Origin: an uncultured Azospirillum sp.
GTDB taxonomy: Bacteria > Pseudomonadota > Alphaproteobacteria > Azospirillales > Azospirillaceae
Direction: 5' to 3'
DNA: 64,000 nt
Assembly: GCF_946480385.1 (NCBI RefSeq)
Contig: NZ_CAMLJP010000001.1
Span: 131,819 to 195,818 of the forward strand
Shown piece after piece: positions 39,577-50,642 of this stretch. The notes below the pieces were generated by a model. The model worked only from the letters and a program-made list of their open reading frames with translations, did not search any database and was not told the DNA's origin. The translations under genes and the position numbers were made by a program. Positions within the stretch are counted from its first letter, which is position 1. Every line of letters starts with the position of its first letter.

Positions 39577-41285
39577 ATCACATCTCCGCAAAGCCCGCGC
39601 CGGTGGAGACCGAGGCGCTGACCCTGATGCTGGGCGACCGCGTCCTGCTCGACCGCGCGAGCCTGCGGGTGGAGCGGGGGGAGGTGCTGGCCATCACCGG
39701 GGGGACCGGCAGCGGCAAGACCGCCCTGCTGGGTGCGCTCGCCGGCCAGCCTCCGGCCGGAGTCGATGTGGCCGGCGGCATCCGTGTCGACGGGCATCTG
39801 CTGATCGCCCAGGGCGGACGGCTGGCGCCGCGCCGGCCGCTGGCCCTGCAGGTGGCGGAGGTCGTCGGCCACCACCTTGGGCTGGATCTGCGGTCGGCGC
39901 TGCGCCGGACCGCCGATGGGCTGGACCGCATGGGCGTCCCCGCCGCCGCCCGCCGCTTCGACCTGCCACCGGAACAGCTGCCGGACTCCCTGCGCTGGGC
40001 CTGCCTGTTCGCCATGGCGGTGGCGGTGGGGCCCGCGGTGCTGCTGGCCGACGCGCCGGCCGCCGGGCTGGATCCGACGGTGCGGCTGCGGCTTCTCCAT
40101 CGGCTGGCGGACTGGGCGCGGGCCGACGGGGTGGCGCTGATCCTCGCCGGCCGGCCGGAGGACGGGGTGGCCGGTCCCGCTGACCATGTGCTTGCGCTCC
40201 GCCGCGGCCGTCTGCTGCCGCCGAGGACTCCGCGCACCGCCCCGTTGACGCCGCTGGAACCGCCGGGCACCGCCCGCCTGCATGCCCGCGGCGTCGGCAT
40301 GTCTTATCCGCTCTCCCCCGGCCCGCGGGGGGAGGTGCGGACGCTGGCCGTCCTGCATGGCATCGACCTGGATCTGCGGACGGGGGAGACGCTGGCCCTG
40401 CTGGGCGAGACCGGCAGCGCCAAGGCGACGCTCGCCCGCTCGCTGCTCTGCCTGCCGCCGCCGACGGCGGGGGCGGTGGTGTGGATGGGCCGCGACCTGA
40501 TGGCCGCCTCGACGCCGCCGGTCGCGGGGGAGGACCCCGACCGCGGCGGCCTCGACCAAAGCAGGCCCGATCATGTCGGCTTGCGCCGCGCCCGCCGCGA
40601 CCTGCAGCCGCTGTTCCCCGACCCGGCCGCGTCCTTCGACCCGGCCATGACCGTCGGCGCCCAGTTCGACCTCGCGCTGGAGAGCCTGCGCCCCGACATC
40701 GCCGCCGACCGCCGCGACCATCGCATCGACGAGGCGCTGGAGGAAGCCGGCCTGCGTCCCGAGGCGGCGCTGCGTTGGCCCGCCGCGCTGACGGTGGCGG
40801 AGGCCGCCCATGCCGGCCTTGCCCGCGCCATCCTGCCGGAGCCGCGGGTGCTGATCGCCGACGAACCGGCCGCCAGCCTGACGGCGGAGGAGCGCGAGAC
40901 CTTCCTCGACACGCTGATGGCAGTGCGCGACCGCCGCCGCCTGTCGCTGGTGCTGGCGACCGACCGCTATGACGAGGGTCTGCGCGACGCCCATCGCGGC
41001 ATCGTGATGCTGGCCGGCCGGGTGGTGGAGAGCGCCGACGCCGAGACCCTGCGCACCGCGCCGCTGCATCCCTACAGCCTCGCGATGCTGGCGGCGTCCC
41101 GTGGCGAGCGCCCGGCGCTGGAGGGCGATGCGCCGTCCGCCTTCGGCCAGCCGACCGGCTGTCCGCTGCGCCGCCGCTGCCCGCTGGCGCGGGAGTTCTG
41201 CGCCCAGGCGGTACCGGCGCTGGAGGAGGTGGCGCCCGGCCACCATGTCGCCTGCCATTACTGGGACACGCCTGCGGACGGGTGA
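39573..41285 (+). CDS. Fused DppD/DppF-like ABC ATPase with degenerate motifs
   Basis: A 570-residue fusion of two oligopeptide-type ABC domains with a C-terminal Cys-containing peptide-transporter end (CPLRRRCPLAREFC). Half 1 keeps Walker A GGTGSGKT (43-50), but the signature is lost (LPDSL), Walker B reads LLADAP with alanine for the catalytic glutamate (A161), and no H-loop histidine is seen. Half 2 has P-loop GETGSAKA with alanines at two key positions (A283, A285), LTVAE for LSGGQ and ATD for SHD, while Walker B IADEP is intact. The frame is open throughout, so it is not a simple pseudogene. Confidence 0.85.
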   Translation: MNHISAKPAPVETEALTLMLGDRVLLDRASLRVERGEVLAITGGTGSGKTALLGALAGQPPAGVDVAGGIRVDGHLLIAQGGRLAPRRPLALQVAEVVGHHLGLDLRSALRRTADGLDRMGVPAAARRFDLPPEQLPDSLRWACLFAMAVAVGPAVLLADAPAAGLDPTVRLRLLHRLADWARADGVALILAGRPEDGVAGPADHVLALRRGRLLPPRTPRTAPLTPLEPPGTARLHARGVGMSYPLSPGPRGEVRTLAVLHGIDLDLRTGETLALLGETGSAKATLARSLLCLPPPTAGAVVWMGRDLMAASTPPVAGEDPDRGGLDQSRPDHVGLRRARRDLQPLFPDPAASFDPAMTVGAQFDLALESLRPDIAADRRDHRIDEALEEAGLRPEAALRWPAALTVAEAAHAGLARAILPEPRVLIADEPAASLTAEERETFLDTLMAVRDRRRLSLVLATDRYDEGLRDAHRGIVMLAGRVVESADAETLRTAPLHPYSLAMLAASRGERPALEGDAPSAFGQPTGCPLRRRCPLAREFCAQAVPALEEVAPGHHVACHYWDTPADG

Positions 41286-41382
41286 GCGGTCGCGACTCAA
41301 CGGCTGGCTGTTTTCATGCCGTCGTGCTATCTTTCCACGACGCGACAGATCCCTGTCCGGAACGCCTGCCGCCGGGGAGCCG

Positions 41383-43215
41383 ATGCCGTCCCTGTCCGCC
41401 ACGATGCCCGCCTTGCCGGACCTGACTCTGCTGACCGGTCTTGCCACGCCGCTGTGGCTGGCGCGGGCGGAGGATGGCGGCGTGGTGTGGCTGAACCGGG
41501 CGGCCCGTAAGCTGCTCGACCCCAATGCGGCGGGCGGAACCCTGCGCATGACACCTGCGGGACCGGCGCCGACGGCGGCCGCCGAGCGCGCCGTGACCAT
41601 CCGCGGCGGCGGCGGTGAAGCGCTCTCGCTGACCGTCCGCATCGGCCCTGTTCCGGGATGCGATCTCATGCTGGTGGAGGCGCCGGCCGATCTTGCCACC
41701 CGGCAGGAGGTGGCGCGGCTGAACGAACAGCTGGTCGCCCTGTCCTACGCCTATCCCGATTTGCGGTTCGAGCTGCGGCGCGACGGCAGCATCCTTGACT
41801 TCGCCGCCGGCAGCCCCGCCGACCTCGGCATCCCGGCCCAGCGCTTCCTGAACGGCCGCATCCAGGAGGTGCTGCCCGAAGCCGCCGCCGGACCACTGAT
41901 GGAGGCGCTGGAGCGGGTGGCGGCCGGCGCCGCAACCGCCAGTGTCGTCATCCGCCTGCCCGTCAATGGGGCAACTGGCGGGGAAACCGGCGGAGAGGGC
42001 GACGCGGTGTTCGAGGCCCGGCTGGTCGCCCTTTCCGACGACGGCGACCGTATCCTCGGCATCCTGCGCAACATCACCGGCCGGGCACGGGCGGAGCAGC
42101 GGGCGGAACGGGCGCACCGGCTGCTGCTGGACGCCATCGACAGCATCGGCGAGGGCTTCGTCCTGTATGACGCCGACGACCGGCTGGTGCTGTTCAACCG
42201 GCGCTACCGCGACCTGAAGATCTCCGACCCCGACCTGGCGCAGCCCGGCACGCCGTTCGAGTGTCTGCTGCGCGACGGGATGCGGCGCGGCCTCTACCGG
42301 GTCCCGCCGGAGCGGGCGGAGGAGTGGTTCGCCGAACGGCTGGCCCTGCACCGCCAGGGCGGCCCGCCGATGGAGGTGCAGCTGGCCGATGGCCGCTGGC
42401 TGCGGATCGAGGAGCGGCGGACCTGCGACGGCGGAACCGTCGGCCTGCGCACCGACATCACCGACCTGAAGGCCCAGGCCCTGGAACTGGCCGCCGCCAA
42501 CCGCCGCAAGTCCGACTATGTCCATCACCTGAGCCACGAGCTGCGCACGCCGCTGACCGCGGTGATGGGGTTTGCCGAGATTCTGCGCGATCAGCTGCTG
42601 GGACCGCCGGGCAGCCCGCGCTATGGCGAGGCGGCGGCGCAGATCGTCGCGGCCGGCGAGTATATGCTGGAGCTGATCAACAACCTGCTCGACCTCGCCC
42701 GCATCGAGGCCGGGCGGCTGGAGTTGCATGAGGAGGATTGCCCGCCCGCCCTGATCGTCGACGCCACCTTGTCGATGATGGCGGCGCGAGCCGATCAGGC
42801 GGGTGTGGCGCTGTCGGCCCGCCTGCCGGCCGACCTGCCGGTGCTGTGGGCCGATCCGTCGCTGGTCCGGCAGATGCTGACCAACCTCGTCGGCAACGCC
42901 CTGAAATTCACCGATTCCGGCGGCCATGTGACGGTGTCGGCGGAGCGCGACGCGGCCGGCGGCCTGATCCTGGCGGTCGCCGACGATGGCCGCGGCATGC
43001 CGCCGAACCGTATCCCGCAGGCGCTGACCGCCTTCGCCCAGATCCATGATCCGACCCGCGAGCGGATGACGGCGACACAGCACGGCTCAGGCCTCGGCCT
43101 GCCGCTGACCGCCGCGCTGGTGGAGCTGCATGGCGGCGGCATCGCCATCGACAGCGCGCCCGGACGCGGCACCACGGTGCGGCTGCGCTTCCCGCCGGAG
43201 CGGGTGATCGGATAG
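41383..43215 (+). CDS. Soluble PAS-domain sensor histidine kinase
   Basis: A 610-residue kinase without membrane helices. PAS-like segments lie at about 15-100, 110-235 and 245-370 (IDSIGEGFVLYDADDRLVLFN is typical of the last one). These are followed by a HisKA domain with HHLSHELRTPLTAVMGFAE and an HATPase domain with NLVGNALKFTDSGG, DDGRGMP and HGSGLGLPL. The ATG at 41383 has GGGGAG upstream. No response regulator is next to it. It follows the degenerate ABC operon by about 100 bases and may be cotranscribed with it. Confidence 0.88.
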   Translation: MPSLSATMPALPDLTLLTGLATPLWLARAEDGGVVWLNRAARKLLDPNAAGGTLRMTPAGPAPTAAAERAVTIRGGGGEALSLTVRIGPVPGCDLMLVEAPADLATRQEVARLNEQLVALSYAYPDLRFELRRDGSILDFAAGSPADLGIPAQRFLNGRIQEVLPEAAAGPLMEALERVAAGAATASVVIRLPVNGATGGETGGEGDAVFEARLVALSDDGDRILGILRNITGRARAEQRAERAHRLLLDAIDSIGEGFVLYDADDRLVLFNRRYRDLKISDPDLAQPGTPFECLLRDGMRRGLYRVPPERAEEWFAERLALHRQGGPPMEVQLADGRWLRIEERRTCDGGTVGLRTDITDLKAQALELAAANRRKSDYVHHLSHELRTPLTAVMGFAEILRDQLLGPPGSPRYGEAAAQIVAAGEYMLELINNLLDLARIEAGRLELHEEDCPPALIVDATLSMMAARADQAGVALSARLPADLPVLWADPSLVRQMLTNLVGNALKFTDSGGHVTVSAERDAAGGLILAVADDGRGMPPNRIPQALTAFAQIHDPTRERMTATQHGSGLGLPLTAALVELHGGGIAIDSAPGRGTTVRLRFPPERVIG

Positions 43216-43250
43216 GCGCGCCGGCGCCCTTCGCCCGCAGCCAAAAAAGA

Positions 43251-43283
43251 AAAACCCCCGCTCCGGTTGGAGCGGGGGTTTTT
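43251..43283. terminator. Bidirectional rho-independent terminator
   Basis: A perfect 10-bp stem CCCCCGCTCC/GGAGCGGGGG with a GGTT loop has TTTTT on the right and an A-run on the left. It can end both the kinase gene (+) and the cold-shock gene (-). Confidence 0.92.
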
Positions 43284-43307
43284 CACATCACAACGACCGA
43301 TGAGAGA

Positions 43308-43919
43308 TCAGGCCATCTCGATGCGCTGAGCCTCGGGACCCTTGGCGCCCTGGCGGATGGTGACGCGGACCTGCGCACCGTCGTCCAGACCGCTGATGCC
43401 CGACCGCTCCAGCGCACGGATGTGCACGAAGATGTCCTTGCCGCCGGTCGACGGGGCGATGAAGCCGAAGCCCTTCGACACGTTGAACCACTTCACCGTG
43501 CCGTCGACGGTCTCGCCGCTGTCCGAATCGCCGTAGCTGTCGGCGCCGTAGCCGCCGCGGCTGCCGCCGTAGCTGTTGCCGCCGCCGTAGCCGCCGTCGT
43601 TGCCCCAGCTGTCACGCTCGCGCGGGGCGCGCGACGGACGGCTCGGAGCGGCGGTCGAGGTGTCGACCGCGTGGATGGTGGCGACCTGCGGGCCCTTCGG
43701 GCCGCGCGACAGGTCGCAGGTGATGGTGGCGCCTTCGGGCAGGCTGTCGTGTCCGCAGAACTGCAGAACCGTGGAGTGCAGGAAAGCGTCGGGCGACCCA
43801 TCGTCGGGGGTGACGAAGCCGAAGCCCTTGGTTGCGTTGAACCACTTGACGGTGGCGCGGATGTCGCGCTGGGTGATCTCAGGAGCGCGGAAGGAAGAGC
43901 GCTGCGGACGGTCGAACAT
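43308..43919 (-). CDS. Double cold-shock-domain protein with Gly/Tyr-rich linker
   Basis: A 203-residue protein with two cold-shock domains, about residues 20-85 (ATVKWFNATKGFGFVTPDDG) and 137-203 (GTVKWFNVSKGFGFIAPSTGG). Both carry RNA-binding KGFGF. The RNP2-like motif is DIFVH in the second but DAFLH in the first. Between them lies a linker rich in Gly, Tyr, Ser and Asn (GGYGGGNSYGG). CSD proteins bind single-stranded nucleic acid. The ATG at 43919 has only a weak ribosome site. Confidence 0.9.
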   Translation of the reverse strand: MFDRPQRSSFRAPEITQRDIRATVKWFNATKGFGFVTPDDGSPDAFLHSTVLQFCGHDSLPEGATITCDLSRGPKGPQVATIHAVDTSTAAPSRPSRAPRERDSWGNDGGYGGGNSYGGSRGGYGADSYGDSDSGETVDGTVKWFNVSKGFGFIAPSTGGKDIFVHIRALERSGISGLDDGAQVRVTIRQGAKGPEAQRIEMA

Positions 43920-44057
43920 CAGTATCGTCTCATCTGTCGTGTTAAACCCCATCCCGGCAAGAACCAAAGAAGGGAGACCCGGAACAGGGCCAGCGAAGGA
44001 TGATCGGTTCCGACCCATAATTCAATCGCGATTGCGCACTTTCTCGATTCGCACACA

Positions 44058-44100
44058 ACAAAAGCACCGCCGCCGCCTGTCGGTCAGGCGGGGCGGGTGC
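44058..44100 (-). terminator. Rho-independent terminator after ychJ
   Basis: On the minus strand a long GC stem (GCACCCGCCCCGCCTG with CAGGCGGCGGCGGTGC) is followed by TTTTGTTGTG. It lies about 60 bases after the ychJ stop and separates it from the cold-shock gene on the same strand. The rest of 43920-44162 is presumably the cold-shock leader. Confidence 0.7.
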
Positions 44101-44162
44101 GATTTCGCCAAAATTGTGCAGGTGCAGCGTGACGATTCAGCCGCGACTCAGGGCCGGCAGGC

Positions 44163-44660
<498 letters not shown>

Positions 44661-44776
44661 GGCCTGCTCTCGGGTGATGGCGGGGCGGGTTGTGGCGTGG
44701 TCCGGCTTTCACTGGTCCGGCAAATCGGGGCGCATCCATAGCGCAGCCGCGCTTCGCTTCTCAAGAGCTTGCTTGA

Positions 44777-46699
<1,923 letters not shown>

Positions 46700-46787
46700 C
46701 TCCGCCCCAGACCTGTCCGTCCGGCATAGGGGTTGGCGGGGACGGCGGCTTGGCAGCGGTGGCGCCGCCGTGTTAGGGCTGTCGCCC

Positions 46788-47171
46788 ATGAACAAGCTCT
46801 TCGCCACCGTTACCGCCCCGGTGCCGCGTTCGGCCCCGGCGGCGCTGTCCACCCGTTGTTTCGTCCGCGATCTGGTGATGGACGCGCTGATCGGCGTCTA
46901 TGCCCATGAACGGCTGAAGCCCCAGCGCATCCGCCTGAACCTCGACCTCGACGTGATCGCCCCTGGCGTCACCGGCGAGGACATGGCGACCATCGTCAAG
47001 GGCGTGGTCACCCAGGGCCATGTCACGCTGGTGGAAACGCTGGCCGAACGCATCGCCGAGCGCTGCCTTGCCGACGCGCGGGTGACGATGGCCAAGGTGC
47101 GGGTGGAGAAGCTGGACGTCTTCCCCGACGCCGCCAGCGTCGGCGTGGAGATCGAGCGCGCCCGCGCCTGA
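46788..47171 (+). CDS. folB: Dihydroneopterin aldolase
   Basis: A 127-residue FolB-fold protein with CFVRDLVMDALIGVYAHE, which matches the family start LxxxxxxGVxxxE, followed by VTLVETLAERIAERCL near residue 85. It would release glycolaldehyde from dihydroneopterin in folate synthesis. The N-terminal 22 residues (TVTAPVPRSAPAAL) are an extension. The ATG at 46788 is the only suitable start in this frame. It is followed after 35 bases by the cyclodeaminase-like gene. Confidence 0.88.
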   Translation: MNKLFATVTAPVPRSAPAALSTRCFVRDLVMDALIGVYAHERLKPQRIRLNLDLDVIAPGVTGEDMATIVKGVVTQGHVTLVETLAERIAERCLADARVTMAKVRVEKLDVFPDAASVGVEIERARA

Positions 47172-47206
47172 CCGTTTCACCACTTACAGAGAGGAAGCCG
47201 CTCCCT

Positions 47207-48112
47207 GTGTCGTCGCTCGCCGTCCTCACCGCCGAACAGACCGCCGCCCGGCTTCCTTTTCCTGCATTGTGCGACGCGGTGGCCGCAGCAGCCCGCGACT
47301 ATACCGCCGGCCGCATCACCAGCCCGGAGCGGCAGGTACTGCCACTGCCTGACGGCGGCGTGCTGCTGTCGATGCCGGCAACGGCGGCGGACATCGCCAT
47401 CCACAAGCTGGTCAACGTCAATCCCGGCAACGGCGCCCGCGGGCTGCCGACCATCCATGGCGTGGTCAGCGCCTTCGACGCCCTGACCGGCGCGCCGCAG
47501 GTGATCCTGGACGGCCCGACCGTCACCGCGCGCCGCACCGCCGCCGTGTCGATGCTGGCGATCCGGACGCTGGCCCCGGCGCCGCGCCATGTCGCGCTGC
47601 TCGGCGCCGGAACCCAGTCGGCCGGCCATGTGGCGGCGCTGGCATCGCTCTATCCCGGCATCCGCATCGACATCCACAGCCGCAGCCTGGAGACGGCCAC
47701 GGCCTTCTGCGCCAGGCAGGACGGGCAGGGGGTGGAGTTGCGGCCGATGAGCGGTCCGGTCGATCCGGCGGCCGAGGTGGTGATCGCGCTGACCACCAGC
47801 CTGTCGCCCATCTATGACGAGGCGCCGCGCCCGGACCGCCTGCTGGTCGGCGTCGGCGCCTTCAAGCCGGACATGGTGGAGTTCGGCCCGACCGCCGTCC
47901 ATGGCAGCGAGTTGTTCGTCGACGACCCCGCCGGCGCCCACCACGAGGCCGGCGACTTCATCCAGGCCGGGGTGGAGTGGGGCACCGTCAAATCGCTGGT
48001 CGATGCGCTGGATGGCCGCGCCACGCCGGGCCGTCCGCGCCTGTTCAAGAGCGTCGGCTGCGCCGCGTGGGATTTGGCCGCGGCGCGCTGTGCGCTGGGG
48101 CAGGGCGCCTGA
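47207..48112 (+). CDS. Ornithine cyclodeaminase / mu-crystallin family protein
   Basis: A 301-residue protein with the Rossmann motif LLGAGTQSAGHVAALASLY and the segment LDGPTVTARRTAAVS of the OCD/mu-crystallin family. Bacterial members act as ornithine cyclodeaminase, delta-1-pyrroline-2-carboxylate reductase or alanine dehydrogenase, and sequence reading alone cannot choose. A reductase acting on cyclic imines is most likely, given the absence of ornithine-specific context. The GTG at 47207 has AGAGGAAG upstream. Confidence 0.85.
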   Translation: MSSLAVLTAEQTAARLPFPALCDAVAAAARDYTAGRITSPERQVLPLPDGGVLLSMPATAADIAIHKLVNVNPGNGARGLPTIHGVVSAFDALTGAPQVILDGPTVTARRTAAVSMLAIRTLAPAPRHVALLGAGTQSAGHVAALASLYPGIRIDIHSRSLETATAFCARQDGQGVELRPMSGPVDPAAEVVIALTTSLSPIYDEAPRPDRLLVGVGAFKPDMVEFGPTAVHGSELFVDDPAGAHHEAGDFIQAGVEWGTVKSLVDALDGRATPGRPRLFKSVGCAAWDLAAARCALGQGA

Positions 48113-48133
48113 CCGCGCCCCTCACCGCCCCCA

Positions 48134-48712
48134 TCACCGCCGTAGCGGCACCGCGCGTTTGACCAGCCGGCGGTCCATGTCGGCCGCGGCCACCGTCGGC
48201 TCGCCCAGGCTGCGCATGACGAAGGCGAAGGTGTCCATCACCCGGTCCAGCACGATCTCGTTGTCGTCCGGACGGCGGCTGACCGACACAACGGCATAGC
48301 CGGCGGCGCGGGCCACCGCCGGTTCGCCGCGCAGGCCGCGCACGCCCCAGCCGGCCAGTGCGTCCTTGCAGCGGAACAGCTCGGCGGCGAAGCCGCCGGC
48401 CGACTGGGTGCGGCCGACCACATAGGCGGCGGAGACCGCCAGCGGCGCCAGCAGCCCGTCCCAGTCCAGGCAATCCTCCCGCCCGACCCACACCCCGCCG
48501 ACCGAGCAGGCGGCGGCACCGATCGCCTCGCCCAGCCCGGCGCGGAAGGCGCGCAGCGACTCCACCGCCTCGGCCGCCGGCATCGGTTCCACACGGCGCC
48601 CCTCCGGCATCAGCATCAGCCGGCCCGCCCATTCCGACGAAGGCGGCAGCTGTTCGGTCAGGCGCGCGAGCAGCGCCTCGCGGGCGGCGGCGAAGGGGAC
48701 GACCTCGGACAT
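48134..48712 (-). CDS. Hypothetical protein, 192 residues
   Basis: No family is recognised. The protein is soluble and alpha/beta-like with several cysteines (AACSVGGVWVG, FRCKDALAG) and ends VKRAVPLRR. The ATG at 48712 is used because the only upstream start is a TTG. Codon use is the same as that of the neighbours, which supports a real gene. It converges with the cyclodeaminase-like gene with 21 bases between stops. The 5' side, 48713-48888, shows no clear signal. Confidence 0.65.
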   Translation of the reverse strand: MSEVVPFAAAREALLARLTEQLPPSSEWAGRLMLMPEGRRVEPMPAAEAVESLRAFRAGLGEAIGAAACSVGGVWVGREDCLDWDGLLAPLAVSAAYVVGRTQSAGGFAAELFRCKDALAGWGVRGLRGEPAVARAAGYAVVSVSRRPDDNEIVLDRVMDTFAFVMRSLGEPTVAAADMDRRLVKRAVPLRR

Positions 48713-48888
48713 CGGGGCCTGCGGCAATGGTGGGGTGGGGAGGCGAGAAGAAGCCTGAGAAGCCCCGAACTGTCAAGAGCAAGCCTGCGCGGCGGCAACC
48801 CATGGCTGCGCCCGGTGCGCGTTGTCACAGGCCAGGGGCGCGAAACCAGCCCCGTCCGGAAAAAATGCGGGGCTTTGCGTTTTTCCGC

Positions 48889-48917
48889 TTGCCAGGATTC
48901 GTCATCGGCCATATAAG
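48889..48917 (+). promoter_or_regulatory. tRNA operon promoter
   Basis: TTGCCA and TATAAG are 17 bases apart, ending 12 bases before tRNA-Asn. A G/C-rich discriminator follows, as in stringently controlled tRNA promoters. Confidence 0.8.
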
Positions 48918-48929
48918 GCGGGCCTCCGT

Positions 48930-49005
48930 TCCCGGTTAGCTCAGTTGGTAGAGCAGCGGACTGTTAATCCGCTTGTCGCTGGTTCGAGTCCAGCACCGGG
49001 AGCCA
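48930..49005 (+). tRNA. tRNA-Asn (anticodon GTT)
   Basis: A 76-base cloverleaf: TCCCGGT pairs with ACCGGGA, the D-arm is GCTCAGTTGGTAGAGC, the anticodon loop is CTGTTAA with GTT at 48963-48965, the T-arm is CTGGTTCGAGTCCAG, and CCA is encoded. Confidence 0.97.
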
Positions 49006-49009
49006 TCGC

Positions 49010-49086
<77 letters not shown>

Positions 49087-49261
49087 TTTTCTCCTATATC
49101 TCCCCAATTGGATGTAGCGGATGATGGCGACTGCCCCACCGGGCGGCTTCGCGCTATCATGCGTTCATCGCCGCGTCCACGATGCGGCCGATGGCGCCGG
49201 TTCCCTGTTGTACGGAGTCCGCGCGCCGAACGGCCGCGCAACAGCCGGGGAGGAACCGCTC

Positions 49262-50008
49262 ATGCGTTTGTCTGACAAGGTCGCCGTCGTCACCGGCGGG
49301 GGATCGGGCTTCGGCGAGGGCATCGCCCGCCGCTTCGCCGCCGAAGGAGCCCGCGTCATCGTCGCCGATCTGGACGAGGCGGCCGCCGGCCGCGTCGCCG
49401 ACAGCCTGGGCGAGACGGCGCTCGCCGTCCGCGCCGACGTCGCGGTGGGGGAGGATTACGAGGCCATCGTCTCGGCGGCGCTCGGCGAGTTCGGCCGGCT
49501 CGACATCCTGGTCAACAATGCCGGCTACACCCACCGCTACGGCTCGATGCTGGACGTGGACGAGGCCACCTTCGACCGCATCTATGCCGTCAACGTGAAG
49601 TCGATCTATCACAGCGCCATCCACGCCGTGCCGGTGTTCCGCGCCCAGGGCGGCGGCGTGATCCTGAACATCGCCTCCACCGCCGGGCTGCGTCCCCGGC
49701 CGAACCTGACCTGGTACAACGGCTCCAAGGGCGCGGTCATCACCCTGACCAAGTCGATGGCGGCGGAACTGGCGGCCGACAATGTCCGCGTCTGCGCCAT
49801 CGCGCCCGTGGCGGGCGAGACCGGCATGCTCCACCGCTTCATGGGCCAGGACACGCCGGAACGCCGCGAACAGTTCCGCAGCAGCATCCCGCTGGGGCGC
49901 CTGTCGACGCCGGGCGACATTGCCAACGCGGCGCTGTACCTGTGCTCCGACGAAGGGAGCTTCCTGACCGGCGTGTGCCTGGAGGTCGATGGCGGGCGGT
50001 GTATTTGA
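49262..50008 (+). CDS. Short-chain dehydrogenase/reductase
   Basis: A 248-residue classical SDR. The cofactor motif TGGGSGFGEGIA, the NNAG motif, the catalytic serine in NIAST and YNGSK with the catalytic Tyr and Lys are all present. D (VADLDE) after the second strand favours NAD over NADP. The ATG at 49262 has GGGGAGGA about 8 bases upstream, and the longer open frame to 49121 crosses the region after the tRNA. The substrate is unknown. Confidence 0.92.
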   Translation: MRLSDKVAVVTGGGSGFGEGIARRFAAEGARVIVADLDEAAAGRVADSLGETALAVRADVAVGEDYEAIVSAALGEFGRLDILVNNAGYTHRYGSMLDVDEATFDRIYAVNVKSIYHSAIHAVPVFRAQGGGVILNIASTAGLRPRPNLTWYNGSKGAVITLTKSMAAELAADNVRVCAIAPVAGETGMLHRFMGQDTPERREQFRSSIPLGRLSTPGDIANAALYLCSDEGSFLTGVCLEVDGGRCI

Positions 50009-50020
50009 GAGAGCGCCGAT

Positions 50021-50150
50021 TGCCCCCTCCCTAACCCTCCCCCGCCTTTGGCGGGAGAGGGAACTCCGCTGCTCTGGCACTTAACTCCCTCTCCCGCGAT
50101 CGGACCGGCTCAGGCCGGCCGAGGGCGGGGGAGGGTTGGGGAGGGGGCAA
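50021..50150. repeat. GC-rich palindromic repeat, copy 5
   Basis: This is the clearest copy: TGCCCCCTCCCTAACCCTCC at the left and its inverted form GGAGGGTTGGGGAGGGGGCA at the right. CGCCTTTGGCG and CTCCCTCTCCC lie between. Its left half contains the stop codon and the last codons of the DUF3306 gene, so the gene ends inside the repeat. Confidence 0.8.
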
Positions 50151-50642
50151 GGTCGGCAAATCCTCTGCTTCCACGGATTGCTGAGCCACCACCACCTCCT
50201 CAACCACCTCTTCCTCCTCCCGCTTCTCGTCCGGCAGCACGGCGTCCAGCAGGCGGGCGATGTCGTCGGTCGGCAGCAGGGCGCCATAGCCCGGCGCGTT
50301 GTAGTCCCAGTCATATTCAGCGAAGCCGCGAAACCCGGCGATGACCGGGTCGCTGGACCATGCCTTCCTCAAGGCCTGGCGGCGTAGCTCCGCCGGCACG
50401 TCGGGGCGGAGGAAGCCGGTGTAGTCGCTGCCGGAATCCAGACTGTCCAACGAAGGCAGTTCCGGCGCCTCTTCCTCGACGAACTCTTCCTCGGCGACCT
50501 CGGCCTCGGCCGCTTCCGCCGGCAGCAGGACGGGCGCCTCCGGCACCACCGGCTCGGCGACCGGCTCCTCTCGCCGCGCCTCGCGCTTCAGCCGCGACCA
50601 GCGGCCGAGGAAGCCGGTCTCCTCCTCCATCCGCTCAGTCAT
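50031..50642 (-). CDS. DUF3306 family protein with repeat-encoded C-terminus
   Basis: A 203-residue protein. The DUF3306 pattern begins GFLGRWSRLKREAR, has a central acidic stretch (AEVAEEEFVEEEAPELP) and continues DYTGFLRPDVPAELRRQALRKAW. From about residue 165 on, the sequence (LPTLPPPQPSPA, EFPLPPKAGEG) is encoded by palindromic repeat copy 5, and the stop codon is in that repeat. DUF3306 usually pairs with DUF3305, as here, often near formate dehydrogenase or other molybdoenzyme genes. None is seen in this window. Confidence 0.8.
   Translation of the reverse strand: MTERMEEETGFLGRWSRLKREARREEPVAEPVVPEAPVLLPAEAAEAEVAEEEFVEEEAPELPSLDSLDSGSDYTGFLRPDVPAELRRQALRKAWSSDPVIAGFRGFAEYDWDYNAPGYGALLPTDDIARLLDAVLPDEKREEEEVVEEVVVAQQSVEAEDLPTLPPPQPSPALGRPEPVRSRERELSARAAEFPLPPKAGEG

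Noticed and set aside
49087..49261. Phage or island attachment site after the tRNA pair
   Set aside because: No integrase, no repeat of the tRNA 3' end and an ordinary SDR gene follows.
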